NCBI RefSeq assembly: GCF_008710285.1
Contig: NZ_VYQF01000003.1
Location: forward strand, 310,001 to 374,000
Reading direction: 5' to 3'
Length of the DNA stretch: 64,000 bases
Source of the DNA: Ginsengibacter hankyongi
GTDB lineage: Bacteria; Bacteroidota; Bacteroidia; Chitinophagales; Chitinophagaceae
Of the stretch, positions 26,359-35,684 are shown in pieces; position 1 is the first letter of the stretch, and each line of letters begins with the position of its first letter. Below the pieces are notes generated by a model, which saw nothing but the letters and a program-made list of their open reading frames with translations, was not told the origin of the DNA and ran no database searches. Made by a program: the position numbers and the translations under genes.

Positions 26359-27729
26359 ATGAATATCGCAGCAATCAGAGAAAAAATAAGGCGTATTGGT
26401 TTTTTTGTTCCTTTCAGGATACATTTTTTGCTTTTGCTAATTGCACTGCTGCTTGCCTATCGTTGGCTGTTAAAAAATAATGCTGTTCCTGAAACCTCAC
26501 GCACCGCAATCATAAATGTTTTTATTACGGTTACTTTCTGGTTTGCCTTAGGAATTCTCGTTCTGTCTTTTTTCAGCGCTTTTATTTCCTGGATATTTTT
26601 TTTATTCAGCAAAAAAAATAAGAAGAGTATTCTAAATATAAAGACGAGCACGCAAAGCGTAAGCGACAAGCAACTGGTAGAAATAAGTATTTCCAAAATA
26701 TTCAAACCATTGTTCGGATATATTCGTTTACGCCTCTGTTATGATAAAAATAATATTTCACCAAAATTTGCACCGATAAGGATGGAGCTCAAAAAACATC
26801 TTTTTTCAATGCAAACAAAAGGCGTATATAACTGGCCTTTAAAAAATATTAAAGAGTACGATATAAGCAGCGGCATTATTTATTTTGAAGATTTTTTCCA
26901 GTTCTTTTCTTTTACTTCACAGCTTTCAGTTAACAGTAATTTTTATACACAACCGCTCAAAGCTGCTACACCAAAGGTTATTGTTCAGCCTAAAAAAACA
27001 GAAGATACCAATATGAGAATTGAGGAAATGAGAAAAGTAGAAGGTGAATATTTAAACTATAAAAATTTTGAAACCAATGATGATGTAAGAAGAATCGTTT
27101 GGAAGATTTATGCAAAGAATAAAGAATTAGTTGTAAGGATACCGGAGACTAATGATCCTTATGCATCGCACATTTATTTTTATGCTTCATTTTACAATGC
27201 TGTGAGTAACGATGTATATGAAGAATTTAACATTGTGTTTCTTGATGATTTTAAAACATTTGTATGGAATGTATATGAACAATTATATCGCCAAAGCGAA
27301 TTGATACAATATATTCCCGACCAGCAAACAAAAACATTTTATGCTGATGATGTTATACAAAAAACAAAATACATTATCAGCACATCGTCGTGGCAAAAAC
27401 AAAATAACCTGGATACTTATTTTAATAAACAATATGCTTCTGTATTATGTATTTCATCATTAACAGATGCAAAACAACTGGAAGATGTTCTTGAAAAAAC
27501 GGGTAAAACCCTTACTGTTGTTTTCATTGAGCTAAGTAAGAGTTTTTCAAGAATGAAAGTAACTGACTGGCTTCAATGGATTTTTATAAACCCTGAAAAG
27601 AATAGTTCAGAGAAAATGCAACTTGCTTTTACCCTTTCGCCTTTGCGAAAAAAAATATTGGATAATGAAAAAAACATAAAAGAATTGTTGAAGATAAGTG
27701 AATGTGAAAGTTTGATACTGGAAGCCTGA
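26359..27729 (+). CDS. DUF58 domain-containing membrane protein
   Basis: 456 residues. Two N-terminal membrane helices (about 15-37 and 50-78), a beta-rich middle, then the DUF58 signature near 225-255 (MRKVEGEYLNYKNFETNDDVRRIVWKIYAKNKELVVRIPE), followed by a vWA-like C-terminal part. DUF58 proteins are almost always next to a MoxR ATPase and a transglutaminase membrane protein, as here, and the trio is thought to act in folding or assembling envelope proteins. First gene of a four-gene operon; 69 bp to the next. Confidence 0.9.
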   Translation: MNIAAIREKIRRIGFFVPFRIHFLLLLIALLLAYRWLLKNNAVPETSRTAIINVFITVTFWFALGILVLSFFSAFISWIFFLFSKKNKKSILNIKTSTQSVSDKQLVEISISKIFKPLFGYIRLRLCYDKNNISPKFAPIRMELKKHLFSMQTKGVYNWPLKNIKEYDISSGIIYFEDFFQFFSFTSQLSVNSNFYTQPLKAATPKVIVQPKKTEDTNMRIEEMRKVEGEYLNYKNFETNDDVRRIVWKIYAKNKELVVRIPETNDPYASHIYFYASFYNAVSNDVYEEFNIVFLDDFKTFVWNVYEQLYRQSELIQYIPDQQTKTFYADDVIQKTKYIISTSSWQKQNNLDTYFNKQYASVLCISSLTDAKQLEDVLEKTGKTLTVVFIELSKSFSRMKVTDWLQWIFINPEKNSSEKMQLAFTLSPLRKKILDNEKNIKELLKISECESLILEA

Positions 27730-27798
27730 TGCTGGTTGCCGGATTCACGCTAAACGAATTAATCATAAACAAACTCCTTCTTCCCCGGAGAACGTAGG

Positions 27799-30420
27799 AT
27801 GAGGCAAATGAAAATCGAAAAAAAATATAGCGCTAAAAAAATATTTGCAAGAATTACATTATTGATAATTCCTGCGATCGCCATTGGTGCATACCTGCTT
27901 TGGCATTTAAATGAATATTATGGAGTATTGGAAAGTCAATGGGCGACTGAAAGTCTTTTCTTAGCTACGGGGCTTATTGCAGGTTGTTTGTTTTATAGTT
28001 TTCGTTTCCGGTTTATTACTACTACTCTTCCTTTACTGCTGTTACTTTTTATTATAGGCAAAATAGTAAGTAATATTTACACAGGTGAATTCACGGCATT
28101 TTATGCCATAACCAAATTTTATATTTTTTCATTCCTGTTTTTTACCGGATGGCTTGCAGGATGGGGCTTTGCAAGGTTGCGGTGGTTTCCTGTTATTCTT
28201 TCATCATTAATAATGTTGTTGCAGATTATTGTAATAAGCAATACCTCAGATATAACTGCAAAAAAATTAGTGCTGGCTTTTGCTCCGGTGTTAGTATTTT
28301 CATTTTACATCGTGTACACGGCAGAGTTAGTAAGAAACATGAATGAGGATGAGCCCAATTTTTCATGGTTCATTGTAAAAAAACTGTTGGGGTTTGTAGT
28401 TGCTGCAGGAATTATTTTGTTATTAATTTTTTCATTTTATAAAAAAGATTTCCTGGCTATTGAACAACAATATGGTGGTGGCAAAAGTGAGACGCAGACA
28501 CCCAATAAAGAAAGCCTTACAAAGGAAAATAAAGACGGAACTGTAAGCAATAAAAAACAAATGGGATTAAGCGGAGGAAGAAGTTCTACCAAAAGATTGG
28601 TGTTTATCGCAAAACTGGATAATTATTTTCCTAAAACTGATTTGCCCAACCCCCTGTACTTTACTTACGATTATTATACAAAATTTGATACGCTTACGCA
28701 AACACTGGAAGTAGATAGCCTGATGCCTTCGAACGATTTATTTCAGCCTGATCCGTCAAAAATTCCGTTGTACTTTACCCAAACGGATTCATCTGTTTTA
28801 CTTAAAAGCAAAGGATACCTGGATAAAAAAGTTGTAAGTACTGAGGTATATAAAGCGCTGCTATCACCAAAAGAATTTTTAGCCCCTGCAACCGCTTTTT
28901 TCTGCCAGCCCATTGCAGTGGAGAAAGAATATAAACAACAATTTAAAAGTGCTTACAGGGCCAAAATGATGGTGAGCGATCTTAACAGCGCTTACTTTGT
29001 GTACAATCCCGCTGGCAATAAAGTGCTGGAAAATTTTCAAACTCAAAGATTTAATTTGTTGCGCCAAATTTCCAATTGGAATAATGAAGATTCTGCGTTT
29101 ATGAGTTATTACACTTTCATACCAAAAGGTGATGATTTTGATTCAATAAGAGCTCTGGCAAAAGAAATAACGAAGAATGCAACTACACCTATTGATAAAA
29201 TTATTGCAGTAAGAAATTATTTTTTAAGCACCGATGAAACCGGGCAGCCTTTATTTAAATACACAGACAATCCCGGCGTACCAGGACTACCAAGTGCCAG
29301 CAAACTCAATTATTTTCTATTTCAAAACCGTAAAGGATATTGTGCATATTATGCAGGCGCAACACTTTTTTTATTGAGAGCATTAGGGATTCCAACCCGT
29401 GTTTCTACCGGCTTTTTAACGATGGACAGAAGCACCAAGAACAAAGGCTGGTATTGGTTTTACGAAGACCAGGCACACGCATGGACGCAGGTTTATTTTC
29501 CTGGTTACGGCTGGCTCGATTTCGATACAACTATTCCCAGTACAGAACAACAACAAGCCCCTGCTCCTGATGGAACGCCTCCAATAACTGTACAAACAGC
29601 TTTGTTTGTAACACATGGAAAAGTAATCGACGTTGACACACTTAAGAAGCGAGTAGATATGTCCGTTAGTCAAATGATTTATCATGATAAAACATTTGAT
29701 TTAAAAAAACCGGTAACGCTGAACATGGATGTTTCGCTTGCAACTATAACCCGGGACAGCGGTGAAGTTCCCCTTAGTGAATTAAAGGTAGGAAACGAAA
29801 TAACAGCCCTCTCCTTTTCTGACCAGTTTAAAAATATTTCATTGAAAGACAGTAATAGTTATCAAGAAATCGTTGAAAAAATTCCTACACCCGCTCCCAT
29901 TGATGAGATAAAAATTATTGATTCTACCAAAGAACAGCAACAGATCGCAAAAGAAATCAAAAAACAGCCAGCAAGTCTTACAAAAATTATATGGATTGCT
30001 ATTTCAATTCTTGCATTATTTATTCTTTTGATCTTTAGCCTGCCCTGGCTCATCTTTCAATGGTTTAACTATAAAGCAAGACATACAAAAGCAATTCGGC
30101 AAAAAGCTTACTGGTCATACAATGCAGCGGCTTATTATTGTAACCAGCTTGGCTATTCAAGAGATGAAATGTCGCCAACCCAATTTGCAAAAGAAAAAAT
30201 TGACGCACATTTTAAAACAAATTTTTATTCGTTTATGCTGGTATATCTGAAAAGCAAATATTCTAAAGAACCATTGACTCATTCTGATGAGAATGTAGTG
30301 CAAAATTTCTATCCCACTTTTTATAAAACAGTAAAAAATAAAATTCCTTTTAGAGAACGTTTCTCTAAATTTTTGAATTATTACAGAACCATAAACTTTT
30401 TCTCAAAACCAAAAATATAA
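27799..30420 (+). CDS. Transglutaminase-like membrane protein (TgpA-type)
   Basis: 873 residues. About six membrane helices in the first 215 residues, a large periplasmic region, and a further helix near 730-755 (IWIAISILALFILLIFSLPW). The transglutaminase core has its Cys at 515 (RKGYCAYYAG), His560 (DQAHAWTQVYFPG) and Asp576 (GWLDFDTT), the complete catalytic triad. Start MRQMK: either Met is possible. Its stop at 30418-30420 is followed at once by the MoxR ATG at 30421, so translation is coupled. Likely crosslinks or cleaves peptide or protein substrates in the periplasm, with MoxR as chaperone. Confidence 0.92.
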   Translation: MRQMKIEKKYSAKKIFARITLLIIPAIAIGAYLLWHLNEYYGVLESQWATESLFLATGLIAGCLFYSFRFRFITTTLPLLLLLFIIGKIVSNIYTGEFTAFYAITKFYIFSFLFFTGWLAGWGFARLRWFPVILSSLIMLLQIIVISNTSDITAKKLVLAFAPVLVFSFYIVYTAELVRNMNEDEPNFSWFIVKKLLGFVVAAGIILLLIFSFYKKDFLAIEQQYGGGKSETQTPNKESLTKENKDGTVSNKKQMGLSGGRSSTKRLVFIAKLDNYFPKTDLPNPLYFTYDYYTKFDTLTQTLEVDSLMPSNDLFQPDPSKIPLYFTQTDSSVLLKSKGYLDKKVVSTEVYKALLSPKEFLAPATAFFCQPIAVEKEYKQQFKSAYRAKMMVSDLNSAYFVYNPAGNKVLENFQTQRFNLLRQISNWNNEDSAFMSYYTFIPKGDDFDSIRALAKEITKNATTPIDKIIAVRNYFLSTDETGQPLFKYTDNPGVPGLPSASKLNYFLFQNRKGYCAYYAGATLFLLRALGIPTRVSTGFLTMDRSTKNKGWYWFYEDQAHAWTQVYFPGYGWLDFDTTIPSTEQQQAPAPDGTPPITVQTALFVTHGKVIDVDTLKKRVDMSVSQMIYHDKTFDLKKPVTLNMDVSLATITRDSGEVPLSELKVGNEITALSFSDQFKNISLKDSNSYQEIVEKIPTPAPIDEIKIIDSTKEQQQIAKEIKKQPASLTKIIWIAISILALFILLIFSLPWLIFQWFNYKARHTKAIRQKAYWSYNAAAYYCNQLGYSRDEMSPTQFAKEKIDAHFKTNFYSFMLVYLKSKYSKEPLTHSDENVVQNFYPTFYKTVKNKIPFRERFSKFLNYYRTINFFSKPKI

Positions 30421-31401
30421 ATGATGGAGACAGTGAATACCGAAACTGCTTTGCAGAATATACAGCGCCTTACCGATAATATTGAAACCGTTATAAAAGG
30501 CAAGCGCAACCAGATTAAATTTGTGCTTACTGCATTGCTCGCCAAAGGGCATATTTTGCTGGAAGATAATCCCGGCACCGGGAAAACAGTTATGGCTAAA
30601 ACGCTTGCACACAGCATTTCAGAAGAAACGGCAGGCGATAGTGTAAGCTTTAAACGCATCCAGTTTACACCGGACTTATTGCCAATGGATCTTTTGGGCA
30701 CTCATATTTTTGATGATATAAAAAAAGAATTCATTTTTAAAAAAGGGCCACTCTTTTGCAACATTTTATTGGCAGATGAAATTAACAGGGCTTCACCCAA
30801 AGTGCAATCAGCTTTGCTGGAATGTATGGCAGAAAACCAAATTACAATGGGAGAAATTACCTATAAGCTAAGCGAACTGTTTTTTACAATTGCCACACAA
30901 AACCCCGTTGAAATGGAAGGGACTTATCCCCTGCCTGCGGCACAGCTTGACAGGTTTTTTATAAAAATTGTTTTCGGATATGTTGATGAGGAAACGGAGC
31001 TCGATATTTATAAGGATTATCTCGGAATTAACAATAACCTCAATAACTTGAAGCAGGTGCTGGGCATTCATGAAATTCTATTCCTGCAGCAGCAATGTGA
31101 AAATGTATTCGTGCACGAAGAAATAATAAAAGCAGTACGGAACATTGTATGGGCTACCCGAAAAACTCCGGATATAGTTTTAGCTGCGTCTACCCGTAGT
31201 GGTATTATTTTTCTGAAATGCCTCAAGGCCTATGCGTTGGTGAATGGCCGCACTTACGTAACAGAAGATGATGTAAAAGATCTTGCCCAGCCTGTATTAC
31301 ACCATAGGCTTATTTACCGGAATAAAGAAGCTAAAGTAAGTGCACTTAATAATATTGCTCTTGCAGAAATGGACCGGCTTTCAAAATTAAAAATTAATTA
31401 A
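30421..31401 (+). CDS. MoxR family AAA ATPase
   Basis: 326 residues. Walker A NPGTGKT (50-56), Walker B LLADEINRASPKVQSALLECMAE, sensor TIATQNPVEMEGTYPLPAAQLDRFF, and the C-terminal AAA-lid (TRSGIIFLKCLKAYALVNGR). MoxR ATPases are cytosolic chaperones that help mature secreted or membrane complexes with DUF58/vWA partners. Directly adjacent to the transglutaminase gene (0 bp) and 8 bp before the TPR gene, so all share one transcript. Confidence 0.95.
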   Translation: MMETVNTETALQNIQRLTDNIETVIKGKRNQIKFVLTALLAKGHILLEDNPGTGKTVMAKTLAHSISEETAGDSVSFKRIQFTPDLLPMDLLGTHIFDDIKKEFIFKKGPLFCNILLADEINRASPKVQSALLECMAENQITMGEITYKLSELFFTIATQNPVEMEGTYPLPAAQLDRFFIKIVFGYVDEETELDIYKDYLGINNNLNNLKQVLGIHEILFLQQQCENVFVHEEIIKAVRNIVWATRKTPDIVLAASTRSGIIFLKCLKAYALVNGRTYVTEDDVKDLAQPVLHHRLIYRNKEAKVSALNNIALAEMDRLSKLKIN

Positions 31402-31409
31402 GTTAAAGA

Positions 31410-33326
31410 TTGATGCTCCGGTTCGCAAATTATATTTTCCTCGTTGTACTGACGTTGTTTTGCAAACATTCTTTTTCGCAAAATAAAGCACGTTATGAAA
31501 TAGACGCCAAGCGCATTGGCGTAAATTTTTATGATAAAGATGCTTTGCCCCGAAGCCGTGAGTTTATAAGGCTCGACAGCACTTACTATGTTGGCTGGTA
31601 TTACGAAGGAATGTTTAAATACGACAGGGCTGCAGACTACCTTGGTTATAAAAACTGTATAGCACCTTTAAAAAAAGCGTTTTTATTATTTGAAAGAAAT
31701 TATAAAAACGATCTTAAAACTGTTCTAACTCCCGGCCGTTATAGTTTTGCACAATCTGATATTGTACAGCTCTGCAATGCCTTGTACGACAGCTATTCTA
31801 ATGTGGAAGAGCCTGATAGCGCCATGTGGATTTTAGACAGGGTTCAAAGCTGGAATACGGGAAATGATTTTATGGAATATAATATTAAAGCAGCGTGGAC
31901 CATTCACCGCAATCGCTTTTATATCCATAAATATTCATTCTTAAAAAATTCTGTTGAAGCCAATGAGCAACTTGCTTTAAATCATTTGTACGCAGCACTT
32001 GCCGGTGGAGATGCCAATTCTATTTTTTATCTCGCCATCATTCATAATTATTTATTGAATATAGATTCAGCGGGCTTATACTACGATATACTCAAACAAA
32101 CCGGGGGCTTTTCATACAACAACTATGCGCACTTTCAAAACACGTTAGGCAATTTTGCGGAGGCAATTACCAATTTTGAAAATGATAAATACGCATTTGA
32201 TAAAAGGTTAATTGAATCTTATTATTTTCTTCCTGCACTCTTTATTAATAGCGGGAAAAGCAAAGAGGCCATTGATGAAACAAACAGTATCATCAATACA
32301 AATGGCTCTACGCCCGGCTTTGGGTGGTACAATATTGCATTGGCAAGAAGCTATTTATACAATGGGCAACTCGATAGTTGTGAGAAGGCAATTAACAAAG
32401 CGGCACAATTTAAAGAGGTTCATATCGGTACAACGCTGGGACAATCGCAATACGACTTTGCCGTGAACGTGATAAAATTGTTGCTTGCAAAAAATAAAAT
32501 TCAGCGGATTAAATTTATAAATAAAGGATGGTGGTACTCCTTAAGTGACCTTTCAGAAATAGCCGCCTTAAGCAGTGAGCAGTTTCTTTTAAAATTTGCA
32601 TTGGTGAATGAATTAGCGGGTAATCCTGAACGTGAGCAGGTAATTTATAACATATTTGCAAGTGAAAATGTGATCGGCTTTGACGAAATTTTAAACATGA
32701 TGAAAAATATAAGCCCACAATATTTTGCAGAAATATACAAACAAAAAGAGGCCAGTGAGAAACGAAAAAATATCGTACGATACATGCAGCTTTTTTATGG
32801 CGAATTTTCTTACGAAGCGGGCAATTATAAGGAGAGCCAACAAACTTTTGAAAATATCTTAAACACTGCTTTATTAGATACCGCACATGAAAAGCTATTT
32901 GTAGCAAGACTGTATGAAAGCCTTGCCAGGAGCTATCTGCACGATGGTGATAAAGACAAGGCAGAAAATATGAAATACAATTTTTTTAAAGAATATCCAC
33001 AGTTAATTCCTTTTAGCGGGTTTACAGTTAAGATGAATCTATCGGCGTCTGGTTTGAATGCCTCAATGGAAAAAAATATTATAAAAGAATTGAAGGGATG
33101 CGATATTGATTTTGCAGATGAAACTAACGGTAACATACCAAGGGCATTTCTAAATTTTATTGCATTAAAAAATAAATATGAAGTTGATTACAGCGTTACC
33201 GATGCTAACGGTAAAATAATTGTTCCGCAACAGAAAATGTATTTTAAAAAAGAAGATGGTGTTGGGAACGAGCTGGCTTTGAGATTATGTGGAGTTGGTG
33301 GACCTGCGGAGTTTGAGGGAGACTAG
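31410..33326 (+). CDS. TPR-like protein of the DUF58-transglutaminase-MoxR operon
   Basis: 638 residues with a signal peptide (NYIFLVVLTLFCKHSFSQ), so periplasmic. Mostly helical repeats from about residue 55 to 520 in TPR/Sel1 style (SYSNVEEPDSAMWILDRVQ, LGNFAEAITNFENDKYAFD, SGKSKEAIDETNSIIN, AGNYKESQQTFENIL, GDKDKAENMKYNFF), ending in a small beta domain (LCGVGGPAEFEGD). Its placement as the last operon gene suggests an adaptor for the MoxR/DUF58 machinery; function otherwise unknown. Confidence 0.8.
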   Translation: MMLRFANYIFLVVLTLFCKHSFSQNKARYEIDAKRIGVNFYDKDALPRSREFIRLDSTYYVGWYYEGMFKYDRAADYLGYKNCIAPLKKAFLLFERNYKNDLKTVLTPGRYSFAQSDIVQLCNALYDSYSNVEEPDSAMWILDRVQSWNTGNDFMEYNIKAAWTIHRNRFYIHKYSFLKNSVEANEQLALNHLYAALAGGDANSIFYLAIIHNYLLNIDSAGLYYDILKQTGGFSYNNYAHFQNTLGNFAEAITNFENDKYAFDKRLIESYYFLPALFINSGKSKEAIDETNSIINTNGSTPGFGWYNIALARSYLYNGQLDSCEKAINKAAQFKEVHIGTTLGQSQYDFAVNVIKLLLAKNKIQRIKFINKGWWYSLSDLSEIAALSSEQFLLKFALVNELAGNPEREQVIYNIFASENVIGFDEILNMMKNISPQYFAEIYKQKEASEKRKNIVRYMQLFYGEFSYEAGNYKESQQTFENILNTALLDTAHEKLFVARLYESLARSYLHDGDKDKAENMKYNFFKEYPQLIPFSGFTVKMNLSASGLNASMEKNIIKELKGCDIDFADETNGNIPRAFLNFIALKNKYEVDYSVTDANGKIIVPQQKMYFKKEDGVGNELALRLCGVGGPAEFEGD

Positions 33327-33544
33327 AATTCTGATCGTATAAATCCTTTTTATTCTTCGAACGATACAATAAATAAATTGAGGACAATAAGAGATAATAA
33401 TTCTTAAAGCAAGATATTATCGGACGCGGAACGTTCGCCAACAACATTAATTTCGACAAACTTTTCCCCTAAACTGTCCGCTATTAATATAAATCTGTAC
33501 GGATTCGTACAATCCTCTTACAGTAAGGGTTTCGTAACTCATTG

Positions 33545-33620
33545 ATTTTTAATTTTTTACAGTTTGGCATCACAATAGAAAGTAAGTAGCCAAACAAATA
33601 AACTTTAAAAAATTAAAAAT
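33545..33620 (+). promoter_or_regulatory. Large nested inverted repeat in the leader of the small secreted peptide gene
   Basis: Outer arms of 15 bp are perfect: ATTTTTAATTTTTTA at 33545-33559 and its complement at 33606-33620. Inner arms of 7 bp are also perfect: GTTTGGC at 33562-33568 and GCCAAAC at 33589-33595, loop 20 nt. The structure ends 7 bp before the ATG at 33628. A smaller palindrome TGTACG-GATT-CGTACA lies at 33496-33511. The rest of the 300-bp gap after 33326 shows nothing else I can name. Confidence 0.6.
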
Positions 33621-33627
33621 TAAAACA

Positions 33628-33846
33628 ATGAAAAAGACATTCAATTTAAGCACCCTTAAAAATTTATGGTTTGCAATGCAACTATTAATTGTATCGGTTT
33701 CTTTGCCGGTAATGTGTGCCATTCAACTCTCACATGCTACAAATGATGTAAATCAAAAACAACGGGAAGAAGTAATCAGAAATTCAGTTAACCAGAGCCC
33801 GGTTACTGCTTCTGATAACAATGGCAAGACTGTTAAATTAGGTTAA
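33628..33846 (+). CDS. Small secreted peptide, unknown
   Basis: 72 residues. Begins MKKTFNLSTLKNLWFAMQLL, then a hydrophobic segment (LIVSVSLPVMCAIQ, about 20-36) that reads as a signal peptide or a single anchor, then a polar tail VNQKQREEVIRNSVNQSPVT with no Cys beyond the one at about 31. Preceded by a strongly structured leader and followed by a terminator, so it is a deliberate monocistronic unit. I do not recognise it. Possibilities include a secreted peptide or a membrane-active regulator; nothing decides between them. Confidence 0.55.
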   Translation: MKKTFNLSTLKNLWFAMQLLIVSVSLPVMCAIQLSHATNDVNQKQREEVIRNSVNQSPVTASDNNGKTVKLG

Positions 33847-33950
33847 TTGGTTTCATCCCACTGACCTAGCGATTTTACATTATAATTAAAATTGAAGAAA
33901 TGAAAGATTTATTAAAAGTAAATTTGGCATTAGTTACACCAGGTTTAAAC

Positions 33951-33976
33951 AAGGCCGGCGCCATTCCGGCCTTTTT
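33951..33976 (+). terminator. Rho-independent terminator after the small peptide gene
   Basis: 8-bp stem AAGGCCGG / CCGGCCTT with 7-nt loop and T5, about 105 bp past the stop at 33846. Confidence 0.8.
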
Positions 33977-34000
33977 AAAATAAATGAATCTTTTTGACTG

Positions 34001-34393
34001 ATGAGTATTCGCTTTAGGTTCAACACCTATTATTTTATAATAGCAATAATTATTTTATTTGCTGAAATCATAATTGCTTTATTCGTTCATGATGAAATCA
34101 TCCGTCCGTACTTTGGAGATTTATTAGTGGTTATTTTAATTTACAGTTTTATAAAATCCTTTATAAATACTCCCACACTACCAACGGCTATTGCTGTATT
34201 GCTTTTTTCATATATTATAGAACTCTCTCAATATTTCCATATTATAAATAAACTTGGATTGCAACGGTCACAACTTGCACGTGTAATTATGGGCACATCG
34301 TTCGGATGGGCCGATCTTGTTATGTACACCGCAGGAATCGCAGTTGTACTTCTTCTTGAGATAACCGTTAGTAATGCTATGAAAATAAAATAA
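34001..34393 (+). CDS. DUF2809 membrane protein
   Basis: 130 residues, four hydrophobic helices. Typical DUF2809 wording: YFGDLLVVILIYSFIKSF, then FSYIIELSQYFHIINKLGLQ and GTSFGWADLVMYTAGIA. Inner-membrane protein of unknown role. A 45-bp gap separates it from DinB, so the two could share a transcript. Confidence 0.85.
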   Translation: MSIRFRFNTYYFIIAIIILFAEIIIALFVHDEIIRPYFGDLLVVILIYSFIKSFINTPTLPTAIAVLLFSYIIELSQYFHIINKLGLQRSQLARVIMGTSFGWADLVMYTAGIAVVLLLEITVSNAMKIK

Positions 34394-34438
34394 ATTTAAT
34401 CTCACTTTCGCATGTAACTTTATACACAAAAAAATTCA

Positions 34439-34924
34439 ATGGAAAATAAAACTGAGTTAGTAATTAAAATGGTGCTGGATGCCTGGAATATAGAATTGAA
34501 AAGAACTAATACATTATTGAATGAATTAACAGACGATCAACTTTCAAAGGAAGTGTCACCCGGCAGAAACACCGGTGTTTATCTTTTGGGGCACCTCGTG
34601 GCCGTACACGATGCTTTATTTCCATTATTAGGTTTGGGTAAAAAAATGCATCCGCACCTGGAAGATATCTTTATTACAAATCCTGATAAATCGGGCCTTC
34701 CAAAAACTTCCATCAATGATTTAAGAAATCTCTGGAATGAAGTAAATTCAAAATTATCCGAACATTTCAACCAGTTCACATCCGAAGAATGGTTTCAAAA
34801 ACATACTTCCGTAAACGAAGAAGATTTTAAAAAAGAACCTCACAGAAACAGGTTGAATGTACTGATAAGCAGAACGAATCACCTCTCTTACCATCGCGGG
34901 CAATTGGCTTTTTTGAAAAAATAA
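34439..34924 (+). CDS. DinB family protein
   Basis: 161 residues, four-helix bundle of the DinB/DUF664 type. The metal-binding His residues are visible in LLGHLVAVHDALFPLLG and in SRTNHLSYHRGQLAFLK near the C-terminus, the usual His triad positions. Members include thiol S-transferases such as bacillithiol enzymes. In Bacteroidota, which make bacillithiol in part, a thiol-transferase role is possible but not shown. Convergent with the HU-like gene, 1 bp between stops. Confidence 0.85.
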   Translation: MENKTELVIKMVLDAWNIELKRTNTLLNELTDDQLSKEVSPGRNTGVYLLGHLVAVHDALFPLLGLGKKMHPHLEDIFITNPDKSGLPKTSINDLRNLWNEVNSKLSEHFNQFTSEEWFQKHTSVNEEDFKKEPHRNRLNVLISRTNHLSYHRGQLAFLKK

Positions 34925-34925
34925 T

Positions 34926-35573
34926 TTATTGAGGAACAGAATAAGTAGCGGGTGGCTCCTGAACCGGAAATGCAGTTTTGTTGGCTATTCCATTCACAGA
35001 AAATGAATGATTATAAAAATAAATTATTAAGACAAGTAAAGCAATCGACAGTAAAACAATGGCCCATATTTTCCAGGAAGATTTTTTTTCTATAACTATA
35101 TCATCCTTGTAAAATTCATTCATTACAACAGACGTCGTTTCCTTATCGCCCACTAACACTGCATGTTCTGTATTTTTATGAATTACTCTTTCTGCAGTAA
35201 CAGGCTCATAAAAATTAAAATCATTCTCCTGGTCAAATAAAATATTTCCAGAGGCCTCTTTTTGAAGACTGCCAACTGAAGCGAAATCAATTCTCTCCCC
35301 TAGGTCCAGCTTTATTTTCGCATGAAGACTCCAGTTATTAATTTTTTCTTCAGCTTCCTGCAATGAGATATGTTGAAGTTGAGCAAGGTATTCTTTTAAT
35401 CCTTCGGAAAGATAATTTTCATCTTCACTAAAAACAATTTCATCGATTGAAGGGAAAATTTTTTTATTAGCAACATCTAAATAAGCGGGCACTGATTTAA
35501 TTATGAAATTTCCCAGGAGCGGAAGATGGCATTCCTTCTTTTGTATTAAATATGAAGCGATAAGATCCTGCAT
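34926..35573 (-). CDS. CCDC81-like HU domain membrane protein
   Basis: 215 residues. The N-terminal ~110 residues are of the HU/CCDC81-like type found in Bacteroidota (MQDLIASYLIQKKECHLPLLGNF and INNWSLHAKIKLDLGERIDF with the short domain-2 motif FASVGSLQKEASGNILF). A single membrane helix at about 168-188 (WKIWAIVLLSIALLVLIIYF) follows. Similar proteins sometimes carry a SPOR domain at the C-terminus; here the tail after the helix is only about 27 residues, so the SPOR part is missing. Likely a cytosolic domain anchored to the inner membrane. Function unknown. Confidence 0.75.
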   Translation of the reverse strand: MQDLIASYLIQKKECHLPLLGNFIIKSVPAYLDVANKKIFPSIDEIVFSEDENYLSEGLKEYLAQLQHISLQEAEEKINNWSLHAKIKLDLGERIDFASVGSLQKEASGNILFDQENDFNFYEPVTAERVIHKNTEHAVLVGDKETTSVVMNEFYKDDIVIEKKSSWKIWAIVLLSIALLVLIIYFYNHSFSVNGIANKTAFPVQEPPATYSVPQ

Positions 35574-35644
35574 AATTCACACAAATATCTATAATTTATA
35601 ATGATGACAAACTATTTTATAAGATGCAATTGACGGCACAAATT

Positions 35645-35674
35645 AATTCGTGCAATTCGTGAATCAAATTCGTG
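35645..35674 (+). repeat. Three direct copies of AATTCGTG
   Basis: AATTCGTG occurs at 35645-35652, 35654-35661 and 35667-35674 between the HU-like gene and the outer-membrane barrel gene. The same word forms the inverted repeat at 19931-19974, so it is probably a dispersed intergenic repeat of this genome. Confidence 0.55.
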
Positions 35675-35684
35675 TTATAAAAAA

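Noticed and set aside
33900-33983. 27-codon ORF after the small secreted peptide gene
   Set aside because: Its second half is the hairpin and T-run of a terminator (33951-33976), and there is no separate promoter.
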